This document shows positions 42,459-49,910 of a stretch of DNA of 64,000 nt, one piece after another. Origin of the DNA: Anaerolineales bacterium UBA2181 (lineage in GTDB: Bacteria; Chloroflexota; Anaerolineae; Promineifilales; UBA4811); the NCBI GenBank assembly GCA_002328075.1, contig DCVT01000031.1, positions 62,001 to 126,000 on the forward strand. The letters run 5' to 3'. The position numbers were made by a program, and so were the translations under genes. Positions within the stretch are counted from its first letter, which is position 1. The number at the start of each line of letters is the position of its first letter. The notes below the pieces were generated by a model. That model was not told the DNA's origin, did no database searches, and saw nothing but the letters and a program-made list of their open reading frames with translations.

Positions 42459-43499
42459 CTAGCAGCACCGGTGCTTCTTGCTTGTCAACCCCCAGACAAC
42501 CACAGCGACCAACATCACCCCGATCGCCGCCACAGCAGCGCTGGCACCGGGAGTTTCTTTGATCAGCGCTCGAAGCAGGAACCAGACATTGGCTGGCCGT
42601 TCTGCCAGACGCCGCATGAAATATGGGTACCAGTGGGTGCCAAAAGGCACATAGGCCCTCACCCGATACCCTGACTCCGCTATCTCTTCCTGCAGATCCC
42701 GGCGGATTCCATATAGCATCTGAAACTCGAAAGCATCGCGCGGCATTTGCAGCCGATCTGCATAGGCGCGAGTTGCCTGGATCATCTTTTCGTCGTGGGT
42801 CGCCATCGCCAGGTACGGCCGCGACCCGGCCGGCATCCGAGCAGTCGCATCCAACATGATCTGCATCAACTTGATCATGTTAGCATCAACATCCGCCTTT
42901 TGCGGAAATGCCACCGCAACGGGTTCCTTGTAAGCACCTTTGCACAACCGCACGGTTGCCCCCGCTTCCGTCAGGGCTCGAATGTCCGCCTCACTGCGAT
43001 ACAAGTAAGCCTGGATCACAATGCCCACATTCGGATACTGGGTCCGTATCCGCCGCCAGACCTCCAGAGTCCGCTCCGTGCGGGGTGAATCTTCCATGTC
43101 GATGCAGACCAGAACGCCCATCTGCTGCGCTCGCGCCACAATGGCACTGACGTTCTGCACGCAGAACTCGGCGTCAATGTCCAGACCCATCTGAGTCAGT
43201 TTCAGCGAGATATCTGAAGCGACGCCGTTCGCACCAATCTGATCCAGGAGCGCCAGGTAGCCGTCTCGGGAAACCAGAGCCTCTTCTCGCCTGGTAACCT
43301 CCTCTCCGAGGATGTCCAGGGTGATCAGAATCCCGGCCGCACCAAGCTCTCGGACTGCCACCAGGGCCTCAGTCGCTGTCTCTCCCGCAATGAAACGTCG
43401 GGCGAACCTATATGCCAGTGGAAAGCGGGTCGCCATGCGGCGCAGCCACTGGTTGCGGGCTAACCAGAGAAAAAGGGTGCGAAGCAACGAGTCCATCAT
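42459..43499 (-). CDS. Proline dehydrogenase with C-terminal membrane helix
   Basis: FAD-dependent oxidation of proline to pyrroline-5-carboxylate, 346 residues. It has the TIM-barrel markers of the family: L-K-L-T-Q-M-G, I-D-M-E-D, Q-A-Y-L-Y-R, R-L-C-K-G-A-Y-K-E, A-T-H-D and Y-V-P-F-G-x-x-W-Y-P-Y-x-x-R-R-L-x-E-R. The last ~25 residues (about 316-338) form a hydrophobic helix ending in a Lys/His/Cys tail, which soluble monofunctional ProDHs lack. It begins 18 nt after korC, so it is probably in the same operon. Confidence 0.9.
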   Translation of the reverse strand: MMDSLLRTLFLWLARNQWLRRMATRFPLAYRFARRFIAGETATEALVAVRELGAAGILITLDILGEEVTRREEALVSRDGYLALLDQIGANGVASDISLKLTQMGLDIDAEFCVQNVSAIVARAQQMGVLVCIDMEDSPRTERTLEVWRRIRTQYPNVGIVIQAYLYRSEADIRALTEAGATVRLCKGAYKEPVAVAFPQKADVDANMIKLMQIMLDATARMPAGSRPYLAMATHDEKMIQATRAYADRLQMPRDAFEFQMLYGIRRDLQEEIAESGYRVRAYVPFGTHWYPYFMRRLAERPANVWFLLRALIKETPGASAAVAAIGVMLVAVVVWGLTSKKHRCC

Positions 43500-43517
43500 G
43501 TATTTCCTCCAACCGAC

Positions 43518-44075
43518 TCAACGCTGTTTTGGGGCCCCTTCTGCGGCATCCCACCCGGCCGCAAGCGCCTTCAGATTTGCCTCGGCCGTCCCCTTGGGAA
43601 CCCGGGCGGTGACCGCCTTTTCCAACGACGGCCGGCTGACAATCTGGGTGAGTCCACTGATGAACCCCAGCGCCACCATATTGGCGGTCAGCGGCCGGCC
43701 AGTGGCCTCCACCGCCATCTGCATGATGGGCAACCGCAGGGCCTGACTGGAAGGCAGACGCTCTACATGCCCCGAATCCACAATCAGGATGCCGTCCGGC
43801 TTGAGGTCGAAAAAGTACTTGTCGCACGCCTCCTGGCTGAGCGCCAGCAACACATCGGCATGCATCACCTTGGGATAGTGAATGGGGCCGTCACTAATAA
43901 TGACTTCCGCCCGACTCGCGCCTCCCCGGGCCTCGGGTCCATAACTCTGGGTCTGAATCGCGTTTCTGCCGTCGTAGATAGCCACAGCTTCGGCAAGGAT
44001 GATGCCCGCCAGGATAAGTCCCTGTCCGCCGGCACCTGCCAGCCTGATCTCGTACCGGTCGATCTCGGTCTTCAT
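43518..44075 (-). CDS. korC: 2-oxoacid:ferredoxin oxidoreductase, gamma subunit
   Basis: 185-residue gamma subunit with G-x-G-G-Q-G (A-G-A-G-G-Q-G-L-I-L-A-G) near the start and S-Y-G-P-E-A-R-G-G motif. The subunit organises CoA binding in 2-oxoglutarate or pyruvate:ferredoxin oxidoreductases. Its ATG overlaps the korB stop. Gene order korD-A-B-C is that of 2-oxoglutarate synthase; the exact oxoacid is inferred. Confidence 0.9.
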   Translation of the reverse strand: MKTEIDRYEIRLAGAGGQGLILAGIILAEAVAIYDGRNAIQTQSYGPEARGGASRAEVIISDGPIHYPKVMHADVLLALSQEACDKYFFDLKPDGILIVDSGHVERLPSSQALRLPIMQMAVEATGRPLTANMVALGFISGLTQIVSRPSLEKAVTARVPKGTAEANLKALAAGWDAAEGAPKQR

Positions 44076-44947
44076 CAGAAGGTCATCTCCATTTTTTGGA
44101 TGCGCCCATCCGCCAGCTCTGCCCCGCCTGCATTCTCCTGTATGGCCCGGTAGAGTTCAGTGTACTCTTTGCGGCTGGAATCATGGTGAAAGATGCCACG
44201 CACGATGCGTCCCGCACGTTCCTCGGCCGAGAGCTTGTCCGCTGCCTGCTTGGTGATGCTCGCATCCTTGATCTGCCGCATCATCTCTACCGCTCCGCCC
44301 AACTTGTTCAGCCGGCCAAAGGTGGTATGGCAATAGCTCACCGCTTCAATCACCGAAAAGCCAGGGGTTTCCATTCCCATGCGGACGTATTTCTCCAACT
44401 CCTGCGAATGGTAGACCGTGGACCGGGCCACAAAAGCGGCTCCGGCGGCTATTGACAGCTCAGCTATGCGAAACGGTGGATCGATATTGCCGTACGGTGC
44501 GGTCGAAGCCCGCATGTTCATAGGCGTGGTAGGCGAGACCTGGCCGCCGGTCATGCCGTAGATGCTGTTGTTGACCACAATGGAAGTGATACCGATGTTG
44601 CGCCGGGCGGCATGAATAAAGTGGTTCCCGCCAATTGCCAGCGCGTCTCCGTCTCCCATCACGGCAATGATTTGCAGATCAGGCCGGGCCAGTTTGAGAC
44701 CGGTGGCGAAGGCCAGGGCACGACCATGGGTTGTATGCATGGTGTTAAAGTCCAGGTAGACCGGCATTCGGCTGGTGCACCCGATTCCGGAAATGACTAC
44801 CACGTCATTGGGATCCAAAGCCATGCTGTCTACCGCTCGGATGATCGCGCCCATGACAACGCCAATGCCGCAACCGGAGCACCACACGCTGGGGAACTTT
44901 TTGCTGTGGCGCAAATAGTCGTAAGCCGAGTGTTTTTCGTTGCCCAT
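44075..44947 (-). CDS. korB: 2-oxoacid:ferredoxin oxidoreductase, beta (thiamine-PP) subunit
   Basis: 290-residue catalytic subunit binding thiamine diphosphate. V-W-C-S-G-C-G-I-G near 22-30 is the first motif. G-D-G-D-A-L-A-I-G-G-N-H (about 97-108) is the ThDP-Mg motif, followed by V-V-N-N-S-I-Y-G-M-T-G-G-Q. It starts 1 nt past the korA stop. It resembles the two-Cys KorB type, in which the Fe-S cluster is partly supplied by neighbouring subunits. Confidence 0.92.
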   Translation of the reverse strand: MGNEKHSAYDYLRHSKKFPSVWCSGCGIGVVMGAIIRAVDSMALDPNDVVVISGIGCTSRMPVYLDFNTMHTTHGRALAFATGLKLARPDLQIIAVMGDGDALAIGGNHFIHAARRNIGITSIVVNNSIYGMTGGQVSPTTPMNMRASTAPYGNIDPPFRIAELSIAAGAAFVARSTVYHSQELEKYVRMGMETPGFSVIEAVSYCHTTFGRLNKLGGAVEMMRQIKDASITKQAADKLSAEERAGRIVRGIFHHDSSRKEYTELYRAIQENAGGAELADGRIQKMEMTF

Positions 44948-44948
44948 C

Positions 44949-46073
44949 TCACTTGGTCTCCATCGCTTCGAGGATCTCCTGCGGCGTGATCAATTCGCCA
45001 TCGATGCGGTTCACCCGGCGGACGATCCGGTCCCCCACAATCCTCTCCACCTCAATGGCCATTTGACCGAGGTTCATCTCGGGAACAATGACCCGTTGCG
45101 CGTTGCGACAGACCTCCGACACAACACGGGTGGGGAAGGGCCAAAGTGTCTGGAGCCGCAAGAGCCCCACTTTGCGTCGTTTGGCGCGGGCGATCTTGAT
45201 CGCCTCCCGTGCGGAACGGGCCACAGCCCCATAGGCTACCACAATGGTCCGTGCCCCTTCCACCCCTTCGGCCTCGTACCGGACGATATGCTGAACGTTT
45301 CCCTTGATCTTGCGAAAAACCCTGCGCGTCCATGGTCGCACTTCATCCACCCGTTCCGTCGGGAATCCGGCCTCGTCGTGATGCAACCCGGTGATGTGGT
45401 AGCGGTAACCCGAACCAAATGGGGCCAGTGCTGGAACGTCGCCCGGGGCGCTGCCATACGGCTTGTACCACTCGGGCGGCTCAGTCGGCCGCAACCGCTC
45501 CAGAACCCGTATCTGATCTGGCGGCGGGAGAGTCACCTTTTCCCTCAGGTGTCCCACCACCTCATCAATCAGCAGAATGACCGGCGTCCGGTACCGCTCC
45601 GAGAGGTTGAACGCGCGAACCGTCAGTCCAAAACACTCGTCCACCGAAGAGGGTGCCACGGCAATGATCGGGTGGTCTCCGTGGGTGCCCCAACGAGCCT
45701 GCATCACATCCCCCTGCGATGGACTGGTTGGCCGCCCGGTGCTGGGACCCAGGCGCATCACGTCCACAATCACACAGGGGATCTCCGCCATGGCCGCATA
45801 CCCAATGTTCTCCTGCATCAGGCTGAAACCCGGTCCAGAGGTAGCGGTCATGGCCTTGACTCCCCCCACGGAGGCCCCTATCACGGCCGCCAGCCCGGCG
45901 ATCTCATCCTCCATCTGAATGAACACGCCGCCATGCTTTGGCAGTTCGCGGGCCATATACTCGGCGATATCGGTCGATGGGGTGATGGGATAGCCACCGA
46001 AGAAGCGGCAGCCAGCGGCAATCGCGCCGGCAGCGCACGCTTCGTTTCCTTGCATCATCTTTGGGGTCGTCAT
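44949..46073 (-). CDS. korA: 2-oxoacid:ferredoxin oxidoreductase, alpha subunit
   Basis: 374-residue pyrimidine-binding subunit. It has G-N-E-A-x-A-x-G-A, the Y-P-I-T-P-S-T motif, E-D-E-I-A-G and A-T-S-G-P-G-F-S-L-M. ATG 46073 has GGAG 6 nt upstream; the 18-codon extension is outside the family alignment. Together with korB, korC and korD it makes a complete four-subunit enzyme that transfers electrons to ferredoxin. Confidence 0.93.
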   Translation of the reverse strand: MTTPKMMQGNEACAAGAIAAGCRFFGGYPITPSTDIAEYMARELPKHGGVFIQMEDEIAGLAAVIGASVGGVKAMTATSGPGFSLMQENIGYAAMAEIPCVIVDVMRLGPSTGRPTSPSQGDVMQARWGTHGDHPIIAVAPSSVDECFGLTVRAFNLSERYRTPVILLIDEVVGHLREKVTLPPPDQIRVLERLRPTEPPEWYKPYGSAPGDVPALAPFGSGYRYHITGLHHDEAGFPTERVDEVRPWTRRVFRKIKGNVQHIVRYEAEGVEGARTIVVAYGAVARSAREAIKIARAKRRKVGLLRLQTLWPFPTRVVSEVCRNAQRVIVPEMNLGQMAIEVERIVGDRIVRRVNRIDGELITPQEILEAMETK

Positions 46074-46138
46074 GTTACACTCCGCCCGTTCCGCGCGCAC
46101 GCACGGATCCCATATCTCCAAAAACATTCACTCTGATA

Positions 46139-46423
46139 TCAGACACCGGTTGATTCGTCGATCCGGCGCACCGTGATGGCAAAATCCGGGCAGTGCAACT
46201 CGCACCACGAGCAAGCCGTGCACTCGTCAGGATTGACTACCACGACACTGCCATCTTCGGCCTGGCCCAACACATGCCGAGGACAGAATGCCACACACAG
46301 TCCGCATTGTTTGCACCATTTACTGAACACGATTACCCGCCCACGGGGTTGCGATCGCTTGGCACCGGGCTCTGCGGCCGGCATCTCTATCCTGTCGACC
46401 GCTACGGTTTCCTTTTGCATCAT
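46139..46423 (-). CDS. korD: 4Fe-4S ferredoxin-like delta subunit (KorD)
   Basis: 94-residue electron-transfer subunit with two clusters: C-K-Q-C-G-L-C-x3-C-P and C-T-A-C-S-W-C-x3-C-P. It lies just upstream of korA. The ATG at 46423 has AAAGG at suitable distance; the upstream extension to 46489 is not ferredoxin-like. Confidence 0.9.
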   Translation of the reverse strand: MMQKETVAVDRIEMPAAEPGAKRSQPRGRVIVFSKWCKQCGLCVAFCPRHVLGQAEDGSVVVVNPDECTACSWCELHCPDFAITVRRIDESTGV

Positions 46424-46592
46424 GTTGGCCTTTGTCCTAACCGCGTGCTCTGGTATCGCGCTGGCAATGCCTGGACATACCCCCGCCACCCACCGGCCGG
46501 TCCCGCAGGATATTTAGAGGACCGGCAATCAGGTATTGGAACGCGCGTTACCACCGCATCTGTGGGCAGAGGGTTGGTCGATTGTTCTCCTA

Positions 46593-46622
46593 TTGACCAG
46601 ACTGCCATTGTTGCATTATACT
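46593..46622 (+). promoter_or_regulatory. Promoter of the membrane-protein gene
   Basis: TTGACC (46593-46598), 18-nt spacer, TATACT (46617-46622) on the plus strand, about 130 nt before ATG 46753. Confidence 0.55.
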
Positions 46623-46643
46623 GTTATCGAGGATAGTTTACCA
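46615..46643 (-). promoter_or_regulatory. Promoter of korDABC, overlapping the divergent promoter
   Basis: Perfect TATAAT on the minus strand (46615-46620) with TGGTAA 17 nt upstream (46638-46643) as a weak -35. Four of the -10 bases are shared with the opposite promoter. Confidence 0.5.
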
Positions 46644-46752
46644 CAGCCCGGCCAGTAGAACAGGGACTGCGAGCCGGCGATGGCCAAGGCGGTACCGCCA
46701 TCAATGGCTCGGCGTGCAGTGGCCCGGAATTCGGCCGGTGGCGAAAAAGGCG

Positions 46753-47385
46753 ATGACATCCACCAGAACGTGGAGCGGGTTTGTGTTTTGGGTCATTGCG
46801 GGAGCGGCCTTTGGAGCGGTCACCGGAATCCTTGCCCGCCGTTTCGATTACTGGAGCTTTACTGGCGGATTGTTGGGTGGAATGCTGGCGGCGCCGGGCA
46901 TGCTCGTGATGTTTTTGCTCATCCGATACTGGGAAAAGCTATTGGTGTGGGCGGCGGCAGGCGCGTTGATAGGCGTTTTGGGCGTGACTCTCTTTACCTC
47001 CCTTGCGGGTCAGATTTTGCCCGTGGGGGGAGCAGATGTCCTCCCAAGGCCTTCGGCCGGCGCCGTCATGGACCGGGCGCTGATCGGGGCACTGATCACC
47101 GTATGGCTGGCCTCGGGTGGGGTTGTATTTGGGAACGGAACCAGCGGTGTGATTGGCCTATTGGGAAGCGGCATCCTGGGTGCACCTCTCGGTGCGCTTG
47201 TGCGTGTGGTTGGACCGGCAGTCAGCAACCAGCCGTTTACGGTCCAGATCCTGGGCCAACAGAGCACATGGTTGCTGGGTGAGGTCCTGGTCGGGATTCC
47301 CATTGGCCTGGTGGCGGGAATCCTTATCACGCAGTACTTTTTCCCCGTCGAGTCCCAGGCCGACAGCAGTCGCCATTCCGTCTGA
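46753..47385 (+). CDS. Gly-rich polytopic membrane protein
   Basis: 210-residue protein with about six hydrophobic segments arranged as two similar halves. Repeated G-x-x-x-G patterns occur in them (for example G-A-A-F-G-A-V-T-G, G-I-P-I-G-L-V-A-G). No known family is recognised. ATG 46753 has AAAAGG just upstream; GTG 46738 is an alternative. It stands alone between the kor and glgA promoters. Confidence 0.65.
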   Translation: MTSTRTWSGFVFWVIAGAAFGAVTGILARRFDYWSFTGGLLGGMLAAPGMLVMFLLIRYWEKLLVWAAAGALIGVLGVTLFTSLAGQILPVGGADVLPRPSAGAVMDRALIGALITVWLASGGVVFGNGTSGVIGLLGSGILGAPLGALVRVVGPAVSNQPFTVQILGQQSTWLLGEVLVGIPIGLVAGILITQYFFPVESQADSSRHSV

Positions 47386-47540
47386 CCGCAATTGCGCCGG
47401 CAATAACCCCCTCGCGGTCGTCGGCCGCCTTCGCCTCCCGATTTGGCCGCTTCGTTGAGCCGACGGAGTCAATTCGGTGGTCGGCGGAGCCCGGACACCC
47501 TGAACGGGCTAGCCAACCGGCCAAGTCTCACGCGTGACCC

Positions 47541-47568
47541 TTGCAGCCTGTACCGGGCTCTGTATAAT
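47541..47568 (+). promoter_or_regulatory. Promoter of the glycogen synthase transcript
   Basis: TTGCAG (47541-47546), 16-nt spacer, TATAAT (47563-47568). The expected transcript start near 47575 lies only about 8 nt before a short leader ORF. Confidence 0.6.
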
Positions 47569-47582
47569 CTCGTTGTGGTTGC

Positions 47583-47636
47583 ATGATGCCTGACGCTCTG
47601 GAACAGGAAGGAGTCTCTGCGGAGCGGCTGAAATGA
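47583..47636 (+). CDS. Leader ORF (17 codons) overlapping the glgA start
   Basis: A second short frame begins ATGATG and ends in a TGA that overlaps the glgA ATG (ATGA). The peptide is 17 residues, acidic, ending in E-R-L-K. The inner region includes AAGGAG and GGAG, which serve glgA. It could couple or tune glgA translation. Chance occurrence cannot be excluded for so short a frame. Confidence 0.35.
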   Translation: MMPDALEQEGVSAERLK

Positions 47637-49099
47637 CTGACAGGCTCAAGATTTTGGTACTATCAGCTGAGGTGGCGCCTTTTGCGCAGGTGGGCGGCTT
47701 GGCAGCGGCGGCCTCTGCGCTGCCGAATGCCCTGGCAAAGTTGGGCCACGACGTGCGCGTCGCTTTACCACGCTATCGCCAGATCGACGGTGAGAGATTC
47801 GGCCTGAAGCGGGTGGAAGGGCTGTTCTGGGTCGAGATGGGTGCGGAGAAACGACGCGTGGCTGCTCTGGAATCAACGTTGCCCGGAACCAGCGTGCCTG
47901 TCTATTTCATCTGGGACGATCGTTACTTTTACCGCGACGGTGTCTATGGTTTTGATGACGATCCTCAGCGCTTTGCCTTCTTCGGCCGGGCCATCCTCAG
48001 GCTGATCGAGAAGCTGGAATGGAAACCAGACGTCATCCACTGCAATGATTGGCACACGGCGCTGGTACCCATCTGGTTGGATTCGACCTGCCCGGACAGC
48101 CCGCTCCTTCACGGGATTGCGACGGTCTTTAGCATCCACAACCTGGGTTATCAGGGAATTGCCGGTCGAGCGATCATACGTTTTGCCGGTCTGGACGAGT
48201 CTCTCTCGCTGATGGACGGGGTGGAAGAGCCTGGTCAATTCAACTTTATGGCCCGCGGCATCAAACACGCCGATTTGGTCACCACGGTCAGTCCCAGCTA
48301 CGCACGTCAGATCTTGACCAACGAGTGGGGAGGAAAGTTGGCGCCACTGCTTCGTACCCGTCGCGACCGCCTCGTCGGTGTGCTGCGAGGGCTAGATTAT
48401 CAATTGTGGAACCCGGCTGCTGACCCGAACTTGGTTGCACGGTTCGACAAGGGCACGATCGAAAACCGAGTAGAGAACAAACTGGCGCTTCTCAACGCCA
48501 TGGGTTTGGAGGTAGACGAGAACATACCCTTGGTCGGGATGATCACGCGACTCGTCGATCAAAAAGGATGTGACCTGGCCGGCCCCACGATTCGTCGTCT
48601 GCTGGGCGGGGAGGCCGGCAAGGCGCAGTTTGTTCTCATGGGTTTGGGGTTGCCCAAGTACCACGCCATGTTCAGTGCCATTGGGGCAGACTTTCCCCAA
48701 CAGTCTCGCATTTTTTACCTGTTCGACGAATCGTTGGCCCGCCGGATATTTGCGGCCTGCGACATCTTTATGATGCCGTCACTTTATGAGCCGTGCGGCA
48801 CTGGTCAGATGGTTGCCATGCGGTATGGCGCTGTTCCCGTCGTGCGAGCGGTGGGTGGACTGGCCGACACGGTCGCGGATCTGGATCTTTCCCAACACGC
48901 GGGTAACGGTTTTACGTTTGCCGAGTTCACCACGGATGCATGCTGGGGAGCGCTGAGTCGGGCGCTAGGGACTTTCCGCCATGGCGAAAGCTGGCGAGAA
49001 TTGCAGCAGCGCGCCATGGCAGCCGATTTTTCCTGGGACACTGCTGCCCGAACCTACGTCGAGTTGTACCAGCGTGCCATACAACTGCAGAGGGGTTGA
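47633..49099 (+). CDS. glgA: Glycogen/starch synthase (GT5) with altered donor-site motif
   Basis: 488-residue GT-B glycosyltransferase of the GlgA family, which extends alpha-1,4-glucan from ADP-glucose. L-S-A-E-V-A-P-F, V-I-H-C-N-D-W-H, F-S-I-H-N-L-G-Y-Q-G and P-S-L-Y-E-P-C-G-T-G-Q fit GT5. The N-terminal K-x-G-G-L-A-D-V motif reads Q-V-G-G-L-A-A-A: the donor-contacting Lys (E. coli K15) is Gln and the Asp is Ala. The later Q-K-G-C-D-L and E-P-C-G motifs are intact. It may be a slower synthase or use another donor. Confidence 0.88.
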   Translation: MTDRLKILVLSAEVAPFAQVGGLAAAASALPNALAKLGHDVRVALPRYRQIDGERFGLKRVEGLFWVEMGAEKRRVAALESTLPGTSVPVYFIWDDRYFYRDGVYGFDDDPQRFAFFGRAILRLIEKLEWKPDVIHCNDWHTALVPIWLDSTCPDSPLLHGIATVFSIHNLGYQGIAGRAIIRFAGLDESLSLMDGVEEPGQFNFMARGIKHADLVTTVSPSYARQILTNEWGGKLAPLLRTRRDRLVGVLRGLDYQLWNPAADPNLVARFDKGTIENRVENKLALLNAMGLEVDENIPLVGMITRLVDQKGCDLAGPTIRRLLGGEAGKAQFVLMGLGLPKYHAMFSAIGADFPQQSRIFYLFDESLARRIFAACDIFMMPSLYEPCGTGQMVAMRYGAVPVVRAVGGLADTVADLDLSQHAGNGFTFAEFTTDACWGALSRALGTFRHGESWRELQQRAMAADFSWDTAARTYVELYQRAIQLQRG

Positions 49100-49119
49100 G
49101 CCCCCATCGCGGAACCGCT

Positions 49120-49881
49120 GTGCACCAACCCACGCCCCCTGCACCAGGCTCAGGCACCTTCCGCGCCGACGTGGAACATGGCGGCATTCAATTTGCGGTG
49201 CCCCTGATCATGTTGGCGGCTGGCATTCTGACATTTGTCCTCATCGACCGCCTCGTCCTGCACCCAGTTTTGGGAGGTGGACCCGGGAGCGATCTCAGGC
49301 CCTTTCTGAGGCTGGTTTTGTCCATTGTCCTGGCCGTATCCATAGGAGGGGGCGCGGAGGCTCTATTGAAACGCTGGTGGAGCAGCGGACGTTACCTGAA
49401 GCTCGATCCGCAAGGGCTCATTGTCCAGAACAAGGAGCAGCCGCCGATGCGGATCGACTGGGACCGACGGGTCAACATCCTCCGTTGGCGCTACTCGATG
49501 CAGGGTTATCCACGCGGCGGGCGGGAGCGTCGGGTCCCTACCGGGCACTATCTGCTGGCTTGTCGCCTGCTCCAGGATGACACCGTCGTGATCATCCATA
49601 GCTTTATGCCGCCCAACCGGGCGGAGTCGGTTCCCAACTTGACGCGTTACGCGGTCATTGAGATAGCCACGCTTTTCAAAGGCGGTCTGTTGAACCGGAT
49701 GAGTTACCCGGATCGTCCCTCTATCCCGGCCGACCTACTTTCAGGCAAACAGGGTCAGGTTTGGGCGGCCGAACGGGAGCGGTGGGTCACCGGCATGGAA
49801 CTGGAACCTAAGGCTTTTGTTGCTCTGACACAGGTGCTGGAGCAGCGCCTCCCGGCCACCCTGTCTCAGCCTGCCGCCTGA
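49120..49881 (+). CDS. Membrane protein of unknown function with C-terminal soluble domain
   Basis: 253-residue protein with two N-terminal transmembrane segments (about 25-45 and 60-80), then a soluble region that looks beta-rich (PH-like by general appearance). No family is recognised. GTG 49120 is 20 nt after the glgA stop; a TTG at 49096 overlapping that stop is an alternative start. Likely co-transcribed with glgA. Confidence 0.6.
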   Translation: MHQPTPPAPGSGTFRADVEHGGIQFAVPLIMLAAGILTFVLIDRLVLHPVLGGGPGSDLRPFLRLVLSIVLAVSIGGGAEALLKRWWSSGRYLKLDPQGLIVQNKEQPPMRIDWDRRVNILRWRYSMQGYPRGGRERRVPTGHYLLACRLLQDDTVVIIHSFMPPNRAESVPNLTRYAVIEIATLFKGGLLNRMSYPDRPSIPADLLSGKQGQVWAAERERWVTGMELEPKAFVALTQVLEQRLPATLSQPAA

Positions 49882-49910
49882 CCTGTGGGTCAGCCCGATA
49901 CGTTTGTCAC

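Larger units (their letters stand above)
46424..46752. other. 329-bp divergent regulatory region (korDABC / membrane protein)
   Basis: Holds two oppositely directed -10 elements that share bases near 46615-46622, described separately. The kor side would have a leader of about 185 nt. No further gene is apparent; a short plus-strand frame at 46680 leads into the membrane-protein gene. Confidence 0.55.

Noticed and set aside
44940..46136. Plus-strand open frame of 398 codons
   Set aside because: It lies antisense to korA, which has clear family motifs; long antisense frames are expected at this GC content.
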